DNA from: JACVRW01 sp963764665
GTDB lineage: Bacteria > Actinomycetota > Thermoleophilia > Solirubrobacterales > Thermoleophilaceae
Reading direction: 5' to 3'
Assembly (NCBI GenBank): GCA_963764665.1
Contig: CAVXTL010000003.1
Span: forward strand, 1 to 44,045
DNA length: 44,045 bases
Made by a program: the position numbers and the translations under genes. Position 1 is the first letter of the stretch. Each line of letters begins with the position of its first letter. This document shows, piece by piece, positions 22,530 to 30,968 of the stretch. The notes below the pieces were generated by a model. It was not told where the DNA came from. It made no database searches and saw only the letters and a program-made list of their open reading frames with translations.

Positions 22530-24533
22530 TTGAACTACTTCGTAACAGGGGCCACCGGCTTCATCGGGCGGCACCTGGTTGCCGAGCTGCTCAAGCGCGA
22601 CGGCACCATCTACGTGCTCGTGCGCGACGGCTCCCGCGGCAAGCTCGACGCGCTCGTACAGCGCCTCGACGCTCCCGAGGGGCGGATCGTGCCGGTGGCC
22701 GGAGACCTCGCCAAGCCCGGGCTGGGCGTAGAGGGCTTCGACGAGCCGATCGACCACCTCTTCCACCTCGCCGCGATGTATGACGTGGAGGCCGAGGAGG
22801 AGGCCTCGGAACGGGCGAACGTGGACGGCACCCGCCACGTGATCGAGTTCGCGAACGCCCACGAGGTGGGCCGCTTCCACCACACCAGCTCGATCGCCGT
22901 CGCCGGGGAGTACCGCGGCGTGTTCCAGGAGGACATGTTCGACGAGGGGCAGCGGCTGCCCCATCACTACCACCGGACCAAGTACGAGTCCGAGCGCCTC
23001 GTGCGCAGCAGCGTCGAGGCCAAGACCCTGATCTTCCGACCGGGCATCGTCGTCGGCCACTCCGAGACCGGCGAGATGGACAAGATCGACGGGCCCTACT
23101 ACTTCTTCAAGCTGCTCCAGCGGCTTCGCCACGCGCTCCCGGAGTGGGTGCCGCTGGCGGGCCCGCAGGGCGGCGACACGAACATCGTGCCGGTGGACTT
23201 CGTGGCGCGCGCGATGGATCACATCGCCCACATCCCGGACGACGATCTCCCCGGGGACACGTTCCACCTCGTCAACCCGGAGCCGATGACGGTGGGCGAG
23301 ACGCTCAACGAGTTCGCGAAGGCCGCCCATGCGCCGCAGCTGGCGATGCGCGTGGACAGCAACGTGACGAACGCCATCCCCAAGCCGGTGCGCGCGGGGC
23401 TGATGGCGCTGCCCACCATCAAGCGGATCCGCAATCAGATCTACCACGACCTGGGGATCCCGCCGGCCGCGATGGAGAATCGCGACTTCCACTGCAAGTT
23501 CGACGCGCGCGACTCGCAGCGCGCGCTCACGGGCACGGGCATCGCGGTGCCGCCGCTGGGCACGTACGCCCCGGTGCTGTGGGACTACTGGGAGCGCAAC
23601 CTCGACCCGGACCTGTTCCGCGAGCGCAGCCTGGCCAGCTCGATCAAGGGCAAGCGGATCCTCATCACGGGCGCCTCGAGCGGCATCGGCCTCGAGACCG
23701 CGGTGAAGATCGGCGAGGCCGGCGGCGAGGTGATCCTGGTCTCGCGCACGCGCGAGAAGCTCGAGGAGGTGGCCAAGCAGGTGGAGGACGCGGGCGGCAC
23801 CGCCCATGTGCACCCGGCCGACCTCTCCGACCTCGACGAGGTGGACCGCCTGGCGGCCGAGGTGCTCGAGCAGCACGGCGGCGTGGACGTGCTCGTCAAC
23901 AACGCCGGCCGCTCGATCCGGCGCTCGGTGAAGGCCTCCTACGACCGCTTCCACGACTACGAGCGCACGATGCAGCTGAACTACTTCGGCGCCCTCAAGC
24001 TGATCCTCGCGTTCCTACCGGGGATGCGCGAGCGGCGCTCGGGCCACATCGTGAACGTGTCCTCGATCGGGGTGCAGACCAACACCCCGCGCTTCTCCGC
24101 CTACGTGGCGTCGAAGTCGGCGCTGGACGCCTTCTCACGCTGCGTGGCCCCCGAGGTGATCGGCGACAACGTGAACTTCACCACCGTGTTCATGCCGCTC
24201 GTGCGCACGCCGATGATCGCCCCCACCGACATCTACAAGGCCTTCCCCACGCTCACCCCGGAGGAGGCGGCGCAGATGCTCTGCGACGCGATGATCGACA
24301 AGCCCAAGCGGATGGCCTCGCGGCTCGGGACGATGGGCGAGATCCTCTACTCGATCTCGCCGAAGAGCGTGGACATCATTCTCAACACCGCCTACAACCT
24401 CTTCCCCGACTCGCACGCCGCCAAGAAGAAGAAGACCGAGCTCGTGGCGGGGGAGGCCGAGCAGAAGCCCGACCAGGAGATGTCCACGGAGGCCGTGGCG
24501 ATGGCCTACATCCTGCGCGGAGTGCACTTCTAG
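22530..24533 (+). CDS. Two-domain fatty acyl-CoA reductase (alcohol-forming, FAR / AcrA1 type)
   Basis: Reduces fatty acyl-CoA to fatty alcohol, the precursor of wax esters. The 667-residue protein has an N-terminal extended SDR domain (TGATGFIG at 6-13; Tyr147-x3-Lys151 in YHRTKYESE; HSETGEMDKIDGPYYFFKLL) and a C-terminal classical SDR domain from about 370 (TGASSGIGLETAVKIGEAGG; NNAGRSIRRS; Tyr near 525 in YVASKSALDAF; FMPLVRTPMIAPT). Layout, length and these segments match the Marinobacter 661-residue FAR and mycobacterial AcrA1 as I remember them. The start is TTG at 22530, with GGAGG 3 bases upstream and GGGGAGG slightly further. It converges on the acyltransferase operon across a strong hairpin. 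Confidence 0.93.
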   Translation: MNYFVTGATGFIGRHLVAELLKRDGTIYVLVRDGSRGKLDALVQRLDAPEGRIVPVAGDLAKPGLGVEGFDEPIDHLFHLAAMYDVEAEEEASERANVDGTRHVIEFANAHEVGRFHHTSSIAVAGEYRGVFQEDMFDEGQRLPHHYHRTKYESERLVRSSVEAKTLIFRPGIVVGHSETGEMDKIDGPYYFFKLLQRLRHALPEWVPLAGPQGGDTNIVPVDFVARAMDHIAHIPDDDLPGDTFHLVNPEPMTVGETLNEFAKAAHAPQLAMRVDSNVTNAIPKPVRAGLMALPTIKRIRNQIYHDLGIPPAAMENRDFHCKFDARDSQRALTGTGIAVPPLGTYAPVLWDYWERNLDPDLFRERSLASSIKGKRILITGASSGIGLETAVKIGEAGGEVILVSRTREKLEEVAKQVEDAGGTAHVHPADLSDLDEVDRLAAEVLEQHGGVDVLVNNAGRSIRRSVKASYDRFHDYERTMQLNYFGALKLILAFLPGMRERRSGHIVNVSSIGVQTNTPRFSAYVASKSALDAFSRCVAPEVIGDNVNFTTVFMPLVRTPMIAPTDIYKAFPTLTPEEAAQMLCDAMIDKPKRMASRLGTMGEILYSISPKSVDIILNTAYNLFPDSHAAKKKKTELVAGEAEQKPDQEMSTEAVAMAYILRGVHF

Positions 24534-24599
24534 CCGGGTGCGTGCGGCGTCAGGGTTGCCAGCAACCGCCCCGTCGTGAATACTTAGTAATCCCTGAGC

Positions 24600-24632
24600 G
24601 CCGCTCCCCGGGAATGATTCTCGGGGAGCGGC
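24600..24632. terminator. Bidirectional hairpin between convergent FAR and acyltransferase genes
   Basis: A near-perfect 15-bp stem (arms 24600-24614 and 24618-24632, one G-T pair) with a 3-base loop, starting with GCCGCTCCCCG. It is followed by GGGTTTAC on the plus strand. U-runs are short, but its location between convergent stops fits a shared terminator. Confidence 0.75.
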
Positions 24633-24647
24633 GGGTTTACCTCCCTC

Positions 24648-25652
24648 TCAGGCGAACGCCGAGCCGCGCTGGACCAGGTTCGAGTAGACCGTCTGCTGGA
24701 TCGTCTCGCGCACACGCTCGGAGAGCTCGAACACGAGCGCGCGGTCGTCCACCGCTCCGGCGGGGTAGCCGGCGGTCTCGATCGGATCGCAGAACTCGAT
24801 CCGCCACTTCGACGGAAGCGGCACCAGGCCGGCCGGTCCGAGCCACGGGAAGGTCGGCGTGACGGGGAAGAAGGGAGCGCCGAGGAGCCGGGCCAGCTGG
24901 GGCACATCCGCGATCTTCGGGTAGATCTCCTCGCTCCCCACCACCGCCACGGGCACGATCGGGGCGCCCGTGCGCAGGGCGAGCTCCACGAAGCCTCCGC
25001 GCCCGAAGCGCTGGAGACGGTAGCGCTCCGAGAACGGCTTGCCGGTGCCCTTGGCCCCCTCGGGGAACACGGCCACCAGCTGGTCCTGCTCGAGCAGTCG
25101 CAGCGCGTTGTAGGGGGAGGCCACCACGCCTCCGAGCCGGCGGATCGCGGTGGAGATCCAGGGAAGCTCGAACGCCCAGTCGAGCACGAGGAAGCGGGGG
25201 TGGCGCGGCAGCGGGTGCTCGCGCCGCAGCGCCAGGGCCATCATCGTGGCGTCCCACGGGAGGATGCCGGCGTGGTTGGCCACCAGCAGCGCCCGCCCGT
25301 GGGAGGGCACCCGCCGCGCGCCCTCCACCTCCACGCGCCACCAGCGCTCGTAGAGGAACGCGAACAGCGGCTCGAGCACGTCGGTGAACTGCTCGTCGTA
25401 GCCCCACTCGTCATCCGAGTAGTCGCCCTCGAGCCGGCGCATCCCCAGCCGCAGCGCCTCGCTCGCCTCGCGAGGGAGCGCCACCATGCCACGGCCGAGC
25501 GCCTCCGGCAGGTCCACCCCGGCATCGAGGCCCTCACGCAGCAGCCGCATGAACGAGATCGCCGTGCCCACGCCACGCCCGTGCCTGGGCCGCGGCGGCA
25601 GCGGGTCGCGCGGCTGGCGCGGCGGCGCCGTGTCCGTGCGCTGCGCGCTCAT
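24648..25652 (-). CDS. Lysophospholipid/glycerol acyltransferase family protein (PlsC-like)
   Basis: The 334-residue protein has a PlsC-type acyltransferase domain (about 110-310): motif I VANHAGILPWDATMM, motif II-like GGVVASPYNALRLLEQ, motif III VFPEGAKGTGKPFSERYRLQ and motif IV APIVPVAVVGSEE. The block I spacing (His then Asp seven residues later) differs from the classical HX4D and is typical of a related acyltransferase branch rather than of PlsC itself. Acyl acceptor unknown. The ATG at 25652 overlaps the epimerase stop (ATGA), and the N-terminal roughly 110 residues are charged and Arg-rich. It is the last gene of the phasin-like/epimerase/acyltransferase operon. Confidence 0.85.
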   Translation of the reverse strand: MSAQRTDTAPPRQPRDPLPPRPRHGRGVGTAISFMRLLREGLDAGVDLPEALGRGMVALPREASEALRLGMRRLEGDYSDDEWGYDEQFTDVLEPLFAFLYERWWRVEVEGARRVPSHGRALLVANHAGILPWDATMMALALRREHPLPRHPRFLVLDWAFELPWISTAIRRLGGVVASPYNALRLLEQDQLVAVFPEGAKGTGKPFSERYRLQRFGRGGFVELALRTGAPIVPVAVVGSEEIYPKIADVPQLARLLGAPFFPVTPTFPWLGPAGLVPLPSKWRIEFCDPIETAGYPAGAVDDRALVFELSERVRETIQQTVYSNLVQRGSAFA

Positions 25653-26641
25653 GCCGCCGCCGCCCGCACCGGCGGGACGATGCTCATCCCCGCGCGCGTG
25701 CGCGCCCAGTCGCGCACCGCGGCCTCGGTGGAGAGCTGCGGCCGGAAGCCCACCTCGCGCTCGAGCCGCGTCAGGTCCACCCCGCGTCCGTGGCGCAGGA
25801 GCCGGCGGAAGTCCTCGGACAGCGGGGTCATGCCCGCCCGCCGTGCCGCGCGAGGTGACCGGGCCGAAGAGCGGACCCGCCAGCGGGAGCGGCGCGCGGC
25901 GCGGCGAGCCTGATCATGCGGGCCAGCCCGATCGTGCCCTGAGCCGCCACGTTCACGGCCCCGCGAACCGGCCGGGCCACCGCCGCCGCAAGCGCGTCGA
26001 GGCCGTCGCGCTCGTGCACCACCTGGATCCGCGGATCGAACCCGAGGTAGGTGGGACAAGCGGGAAGCGACAGGTAGCGAGTGATCTGCGAGTGCACCGA
26101 GGGCCCGATCGCCGGCTGGTAGCGGAGCATCGTGCAGACCACCTCGGGGTGGCGCCGGGAGTAGGTCTCGAAGTAGTTCTCGATCTCGGCCACGTCACGC
26201 TGGAACCGCGAGCGCAGCGGGAACAGGCGGGTCATCTCCTCGGTGAAGAACTGCGGGGCGTGGGGCTCGGCTCCGTAGATCCCCGCGGAGCCGCGCACGA
26301 TGATCGTCCGCACCGTGGGCGCCTTCTCGAGCGCCGCCAGCAGCTGGAGGGAGCCGATCACGTTCACGTCGTGCATGCCCTGCGGGCGAGAGCCCGTGAC
26401 CGGGTTGGCGCACGATCTGGTTGTGCACCACCGTGTCCACCTCGAGCGGCGGGATCAGCTTCGCGATCAGCGGGTTGCGGATGTCGGCGTCGATCACCTC
26501 GGTGCGCTCGAGCGTGAGCTTCGGCGCCCGGGTGTCGAGGCCGGCCACCATCTCCACGGACGGGTCGCGCTCGAGGCGAGCGGCCAGCTCGGCGCCGAGG
26601 TGGCTGCCGACGCCGGTGATCAGCACCCGGCGGCCGGCCAT
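25649..26641 (-). pseudogene. NAD-dependent epimerase/dehydratase (three apparent +1 frameshifts)
   Basis: Three reading frames together give one extended-SDR protein of about 329 residues. Frame one: MAGRRVLITGVGSHLGAELA to VVHNQIVRQPGHG. Frame two: MHDVNVIGSLQLLAALEKAP, IIVRGSAGIYGAEP, RFQRDVAEIENYFE to GTIGLARMIRLAA. Frame three: MTPLSEDFRRLLRHGRGVDL to the stop. Removing one G/C from runs at 26384-26386, 25885-25887 and about 25833-25839 restores a single frame, and the total length (993) is then consistent. It sits between a phasin-like gene and the acyltransferase, overlapping both. Because all three changes are extra bases in short G/C runs, sequencing error is more likely than decay. 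The substrate is unknown. Confidence 0.8.
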
Positions 26642-26994
26642 CAGCCGCTGCGTTTGGCGGGCGGCTTGCGCGCCGCCGGCTTACGCGTGGCCGGCTTGCG
26701 CCGCGCCGGGAGCCGCTCCTCGATCGCGTCGAGCCGGCGACCGATCGCGCGCAGCTCGGCCTTGAGCTCGCGTATGTCCTCGTAGGTGGCCGGGCGGCGA
26801 GTGTCGATCGCCTCGGCCACGGCCTTGCGGCTGCGGGCGATCCTCTGCTCCGCGCCCTTGCGCAGGTCCTCGACGGTGTCCTGCGCTGCGTCGCGGCTGC
26901 GGCCGGCCGAGCCGAGCGTGGTCTCCACCGTTCGCTCCACCGCATCGCGGAGGGCGTCCGAGAGCTCCTTCGGGTTCGTCGGTCGTTTGGCCAT
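26641..26994 (-). CDS. Phasin-like coiled-coil protein with Lys/Ala/Pro-rich tail
   Basis: A 117-residue protein: an amphipathic helical N-terminal part (ELSDALRDAVERTVETTLGS), a coiled-coil segment DIRELKAELRAIGRRLDAIEERL (about 77-99) and a basic tail of repeated RKPA-type units (ARRKPATRKPAARKPPAKRSG). This layout resembles PhaF/PhaI-type granule-associated proteins, in which a phasin helix is joined to a histone-H1-like DNA-binding tail, but the match is by architecture only. Its TGA overlaps the epimerase ATG by one base. It heads the operon that includes the acyltransferase. A generic nucleoid-binding protein is an alternative. Confidence 0.7.
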   Translation of the reverse strand: MAKRPTNPKELSDALRDAVERTVETTLGSAGRSRDAAQDTVEDLRKGAEQRIARSRKAVAEAIDTRRPATYEDIRELKAELRAIGRRLDAIEERLPARRKPATRKPAARKPPAKRSG

Positions 26995-27022
26995 CGGCCT
27001 CTGAGTCTCCCAGGCGCCCGTC

Positions 27023-27028
27023 TATCGT
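27023..27028 (+). promoter_or_regulatory. -10-like hexamer for leaderless nucleoside phosphorylase gene
   Basis: TATCGT ends 8 bases before the GTG at 27037; no Shine-Dalgarno sequence is present in the 42-base divergent gap. Confidence 0.4.
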
Positions 27029-27036
27029 GCGCGCCC

Positions 27037-27744
27037 GTGCCGCTCGAGCACCACGTCCGCCCCATCCACCTCCGGCCCGCCACCGAGCTTGCCGAGCGGG
27101 TGCTGCTGCCCGGCGATCCCCACCGCGCCCTCGGCGTGGCCCAGGAGCTGCTCGAGGCGCCGCTGATGTTCAACCACGCGCGCGGGCTCTGGGGATACAC
27201 GGGCCTGGCCGGCGACGGCGAGCCGCTTTCGATCCAGTCCACGGGCATGGGCGGACCGAGCGCGGCGATCGTGTGCGAGGAGCTGATCGCGCTCGGCGCA
27301 CGGCGCCTCGTCCGGATCGGCACCTGCGGGGCGCTGCGCGACGACATCGAGATAGGCACCCTGCTGGCGGCGCGCGACGCGCTGCCGGCAGACGGCGCCA
27401 GCACCGGTCTCGGCGCCGACGGGCCCGTGGCCGCGAGCCCCGGCCTCCTGGAGCGCCTGGTCGCGGCCGGCGCCACGCCGGTCACGGTTGCCACCACCGA
27501 CCTCTTCTACGACGGGCGGGCCGGGGCCGCGGAGGGCTGGCTGAGCCAGGGCGCCGCGGCAGTTGAGATGGAGACGGCAACTCTCCTGCGGCTGGCCGAG
27601 CTGCGGGGGGTGGAGGCGGCCGCGGTGCTCGGCGTGACCGACGTGCCCGGTCCCGGCGGGTCGCGCCGGGCGGAGCCGGAGGAGCTCGAGGCGATCGGCC
27701 TGCGCGTGGGGCGCGCGGGCTACGAGGCGCTCAGGTCTCGCTGA
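27037..27744 (+). CDS. Purine-nucleoside/uridine phosphorylase family protein (DeoD-like)
   Basis: The 235-residue protein has the NP-I fold motifs: VLLPGDPHRALGVAQ (phosphate-binding, Gly-Asp-Pro near 26), SIQSTGMGGPSAAI (about 66-79), LVRIGTCGAL (91-100), AAAVEMETATLLRLAEL (ribose-binding Glu-Met-Glu) and GVTDVPG with the catalytic Asp position. It would split a nucleoside with phosphate into base and ribose-1-phosphate. DeoD-type purine nucleoside phosphorylase and uridine phosphorylase cannot be separated by motif here. It starts with GTG; the stop overlaps the tail of the convergent phasin-like gene by 14 bases. Confidence 0.88.
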   Translation: MPLEHHVRPIHLRPATELAERVLLPGDPHRALGVAQELLEAPLMFNHARGLWGYTGLAGDGEPLSIQSTGMGGPSAAIVCEELIALGARRLVRIGTCGALRDDIEIGTLLAARDALPADGASTGLGADGPVAASPGLLERLVAAGATPVTVATTDLFYDGRAGAAEGWLSQGAAAVEMETATLLRLAELRGVEAAAVLGVTDVPGPGGSRRAEPEELEAIGLRVGRAGYEALRSR

Positions 27745-28168
27745 CGGTGAGGCGCTCCTGCGCGCGCGACACCGGCGGATGGTCCGGGTCGATCGAGGCG
27801 CGAAGGGATGCGACGTCGCGGGCGATCTCGTCGAGCCTGCCCTCGATCGCCGTCAGGCGAGCGTCCGACCCGTCCTGGCGTGCGCGCTCATCGACGCGGT
27901 CCATGGCGTCCTCGATGCCCTCGAGGCGCTGCGACAGCGAGCGCAGCCGGCGCGTCACACGCTCGATGTCGGCCGCCGAGGGCAGGTTGAGCGCCCCCAT
28001 CGCGACCTCCTGAGCCTGGACCGCCTTCTCGCGGGCCTCGAACGCGCGCGCGATCGTGGCGTTGACGACGGGGTTCGAGATCAGTTCCTCGGCGATCTTC
28101 CCGAGGGCCTCCTCGCCCTGCCGGGAGAGGCGATCCACGAAGCCTTCGTCGTGCTCGGGGGCGGCCAC
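27731..28168 (-). CDS. Phasin-like coiled-coil protein 2
   Basis: A 145-residue protein: a helical N half (VDRLSRQGEEALGKIAEEL, then VNATIARAFEAREKAVQAQE), then ALNLPSAADIERVTRRLRSL, which resembles the LNLPT-x-x-E-hydrophobic motif preceding the leucine-rich coiled coil of phasins, then heptads (SQRLEGIEDAMDRVDERARQ and LTAIEGRLDEIARDVASLRA). There are no Cys and no membrane segment. By architecture it resembles poly(hydroxyalkanoate) granule-associated proteins or a scaffold. Its GTG is preceded by a TACGCT (minus strand, 28176-28181) 7 bases upstream, so the message is probably leaderless. It is about 0.7 kb from the first phasin-like gene on the same strand. Confidence 0.72.
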   Translation of the reverse strand: MAAPEHDEGFVDRLSRQGEEALGKIAEELISNPVVNATIARAFEAREKAVQAQEVAMGALNLPSAADIERVTRRLRSLSQRLEGIEDAMDRVDERARQDGSDARLTAIEGRLDEIARDVASLRASIDPDHPPVSRAQERLTVSET

Positions 28169-28223
28169 CGGCCGCAGCGTAGCCGATCGTCTCGCGCGGG
28201 TCGCCGCGAGGCGTGTGATCTAA

Positions 28224-28327
28224 CCCTCGACTGGACCCTTAGGTCATGCAGGTAGTCGTGCACCGGCTGAGGGACCCGCCTGAGCGACTGAAGTTCTCGT
28301 GCGGGCCGGTCGATAGAGGAGTTGATC
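28224..28327 (+). other. Leader region of the cell-wall enzyme gene, possibly structured
   Basis: About 100 bases between the divergent phasin-like gene and the cell-wall enzyme. GACC (28234-28237) can pair with GGTC (28242-28245), AGTCG (28254-28258) with CGACT (28285-28289), and ACCGGC (28262-28267) with GCCGGT (28305-28310), though the last two cannot form together. I could not match it to the c-di-AMP riboswitch that often precedes cell-wall hydrolase genes in Actinobacteria. AGAGGAG ends 6 bases before the chosen TTG start. Confidence 0.3.
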
Positions 28328-30904
28328 TTGCGTCCTCCGCCCGCGCAGCCGCATGCGGGAGGGGATGCCGGTAAGAACCCCGATTTGGCTTCCCAGAGCA
28401 GAAAACCAGCCCTCGACCCGAAGTCCGCCAGCCGCGGAGTTCGAGGCCTGCTCGCGATTCCCGTGAAGCTGCCGGTGGCCGTGCTGTCCATGGCGACCGT
28501 CGTGGCCTCCCTGCTCACGGCGCTCACGATCCCCGTGGCCGCTCAGACCCAGACGGCTCCGGTGGCCCCCGCGCCGATCCCGGTGCCCCCGGTCACCACC
28601 GCTCCCACCACGACCGTCCAGGCCGCTCCGGCGCCCCAGCCGGTGGCGCCGCAGGCGGCCGCTCCCACGACGCCCGAGCCCGCCGCCACCGAGACGAGCA
28701 CCACGGAGGCGGCGGCCACCGAGACCACCCCGGCCGAGACCACCCCGGCCGAGAAGCCCGAGCAGGCGCCGCGCTCCACCGGCGGTGCTCCCCAGGAGCG
28801 CACCGGCAGCGGTCAGCAGGTGCGGCGGCCGCGCGAGCGCGTAAAGAGGATCCCCTCGCGCGTGAAGCGCAGGACCACCCGCGAGGACAGCGGCCCCCGC
28901 GAGCGCCGCGCCTCGCTGCGCAACCCGGACGGCTCCCCCACCCGCTCGAACCCGAGCTTCATCGACGCCCTGCCGGGTCCGTCGTCCGCGTCCGGGGTGC
29001 CGAACTTCATCATCAGGAAGTTCAGGGTGCCGCCGTTCCTGCTGCCGATCTACCAGGCCGCGGGGATCGAGTACGGGATCCGCTGGGAGGTGCTGGCGGC
29101 GATCAACGAGATCGAGACCGACTACGGCCGCAACCTGAACGTGTCCTCGGCGGGCGCGCTGGGCTGGATGCAGTTCATGCCCTCGACCTGGCGGATGTAC
29201 GGCACTGATGCCAACGAGGACGGGCGCAAGGATCCCTACAACCCGGTCGACGCGATCTTCGCCGCCGCCCGCTACCTCTCCGCCGCCGGCTACGAGGACG
29301 ACGTCAGGCGCGCGATCTTCGCCTACAACCACGCCGACTGGTACGTCGACTCCGTCCTCCTGCGCACCAGGCTGATCGCCGGAGTGCCCGCCGACCTGAT
29401 CGGCTCGCTCACCGGCCTCACCGAGGGCCGCTTCCCCGTATACGCACGCGCCCGCTACGCCGACGACCTGGCCGAGCGCTCCCTGCTCAAGCGCGCCAAG
29501 GCCGGCGAGAACGCCGCCAACCTCATCGAGTCGAGCGACGGCCGGCGCAGCATCGGGATCTTCACCCGCCTGGGCGCCCCGGTGGTAGCGGTCAACGACG
29601 GCCAGGTCAAGAAGGTGGGCGAGAGCCGCAAGCTCGGGCGCTACATCGTGCTGCAGGACGTGTACGGCAACCGCTACACCTACGCGCACCTCGGCTCGGT
29701 GTCGAGCTTCTACCCCGTGCCGAAGACCGACCCCGACTCCGCGCGTCGCAACGCACGCGCCCTCCCCGCGCACGAGCTCGAGGACCCGGCGCCGAGCGCG
29801 CCCGCCTCGGCGGGCAGCCAGCCGGACCTCGCCAGCCGCGACCACGTGATCCCGTCGACTCCGGGGTCGGACGCCTCGCTGCCGGTAAAGGAGCGCCTGT
29901 TCGCGCACCCGGACAGGCCGGGCGCGCGCGACGCCGGCGGGCTCGAGCAGATCGCCGACTCCAAGCTGAGCAAGAAGGCCGGCTTCGAGACCTTCGACGC
30001 CTACTTCTCGCGGCCGTTCGGCCTCGACCCCTCGAAGGTGCGCCTGCGCCGCCTGCGCAAGGGCTCCCAGGTGATCGGCGGCACGGTGCTCGGCCGGGTG
30101 GGCCGGCCCGACTCCGGTGGCGCCGCACGCCTGAACTTCTCGATCCGGCCCGCCGGCCGCGGCGCGCCGCTGATCGATCCGAAGCCGATCCTCGACGGCT
30201 GGAAGCTGCTCGAGGCCACGGCGATCTACCGCGCCTCGGGCCGCAACGTTCTCTACGGCAGCAAGGGCGGCTCCGCCTCGATCGGCCAGATCATGCTCTG
30301 GCCGAAGCGGCTGCTCGAGCGCCGGGTGCTGTCCGACGAGCGCATCGAGCTCTATGGATGCGGGCGCGACGACGTGCGCTCCGGGCAGATCGACCGGCGC
30401 GTGCTCGCCACGCTCGAGTACCTGGCCGAGTCGGGACTCAAGCCAACGGTGACCTCGCTCAAGTGCGGCCACGGCTTCTACACCAAGTCGGGCAACGTCT
30501 CGGAGCACAGCTCCGGCAGCGCGGTGGACATCGCGAAGATCAACGGAGTGCCGATCCTCGGCCACCAGGAGGGCGGCGGCATCACCGAGCAGACCGTCCG
30601 CCGCCTGATGCGCCTCCAGGGCACGATGCAGCCGCACCAGATCATCTCCCTGCTCGAGATGGGCGGACCCACGATGTCGATGGCCGATCACGCCGATCAC
30701 ATCCACGTAGGCTTCAAGCCGCTGTTCGGTCCCAACCGCAAGCTCGGGCGCCAGGCGATGCAGGTGCTGAAGCCGGGTCAGTGGTCCGATTTGATCGCCC
30801 GCCTCGCCGAGATAGATAATCCCGTCGTGCCCACCAAGCCCTCCAAGTACGCCCTCCCGGTGCACAAGCGCCACCGGGCGAGCGACGCCCACTCGGGCGA
30901 GTAG
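28328..30904 (+). CDS. Large cell-wall enzyme: lytic transglycosylase + degenerate LytM/M23 + M15-like peptidase
   Basis: An 858-residue exported protein. After a cytoplasmic start of about 40 residues comes a hydrophobic segment (PVKLPVAVLSMATVVASLLTA), then a Pro/Ala/Thr-rich linker (about 70-160). Domain 1 (about 225-345) is a MltB/SLT-type transglycosylase with the catalytic Glu263 in AINEIETDYGRN and AGALGWMQFMPSTW. Domain 2 (about 405-470) is LytM/M23-like, with GAPVVAVNDGQVKKVG and GNRYTYAHLG, but lacks the HxGxD zinc ligand and so is probably non-catalytic. Domain 3 (about 665-810) has EHSSGSAVDIAKINGV (His727, Asp734) and HADHIHVGF (His793), a M15/VanY-like zinc site. The start is TTG at 28328, 6 bases after AGAGGAG. 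Confidence 0.85.
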   Translation: MRPPPAQPHAGGDAGKNPDLASQSRKPALDPKSASRGVRGLLAIPVKLPVAVLSMATVVASLLTALTIPVAAQTQTAPVAPAPIPVPPVTTAPTTTVQAAPAPQPVAPQAAAPTTPEPAATETSTTEAAATETTPAETTPAEKPEQAPRSTGGAPQERTGSGQQVRRPRERVKRIPSRVKRRTTREDSGPRERRASLRNPDGSPTRSNPSFIDALPGPSSASGVPNFIIRKFRVPPFLLPIYQAAGIEYGIRWEVLAAINEIETDYGRNLNVSSAGALGWMQFMPSTWRMYGTDANEDGRKDPYNPVDAIFAAARYLSAAGYEDDVRRAIFAYNHADWYVDSVLLRTRLIAGVPADLIGSLTGLTEGRFPVYARARYADDLAERSLLKRAKAGENAANLIESSDGRRSIGIFTRLGAPVVAVNDGQVKKVGESRKLGRYIVLQDVYGNRYTYAHLGSVSSFYPVPKTDPDSARRNARALPAHELEDPAPSAPASAGSQPDLASRDHVIPSTPGSDASLPVKERLFAHPDRPGARDAGGLEQIADSKLSKKAGFETFDAYFSRPFGLDPSKVRLRRLRKGSQVIGGTVLGRVGRPDSGGAARLNFSIRPAGRGAPLIDPKPILDGWKLLEATAIYRASGRNVLYGSKGGSASIGQIMLWPKRLLERRVLSDERIELYGCGRDDVRSGQIDRRVLATLEYLAESGLKPTVTSLKCGHGFYTKSGNVSEHSSGSAVDIAKINGVPILGHQEGGGITEQTVRRLMRLQGTMQPHQIISLLEMGGPTMSMADHADHIHVGFKPLFGPNRKLGRQAMQVLKPGQWSDLIARLAEIDNPVVPTKPSKYALPVHKRHRASDAHSGE

Positions 30905-30968
30905 CGCCACGGCGGCGTCGCCCGAGAAGCCGACGACCTTCGGGTTCGTCCAGATCGAGTTCGGCTTC

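Noticed and set aside
24532..24552. GCCGGGTGCGTGCGGCG after the FAR stop resembling half of the repeat
   Set aside because: Only one arm is present and the flank does not match.
20372..24862. Other very long open frames overlapping tilS, the cyclase and the FAR gene
   Set aside because: They have no recognisable motifs and lie on other frames of well-supported genes.
28224..28327. c-di-AMP (ydaO/yuaA) riboswitch in front of the cell-wall enzyme
   Set aside because: The conserved blocks of that class are not found; recorded only as an unassigned leader.
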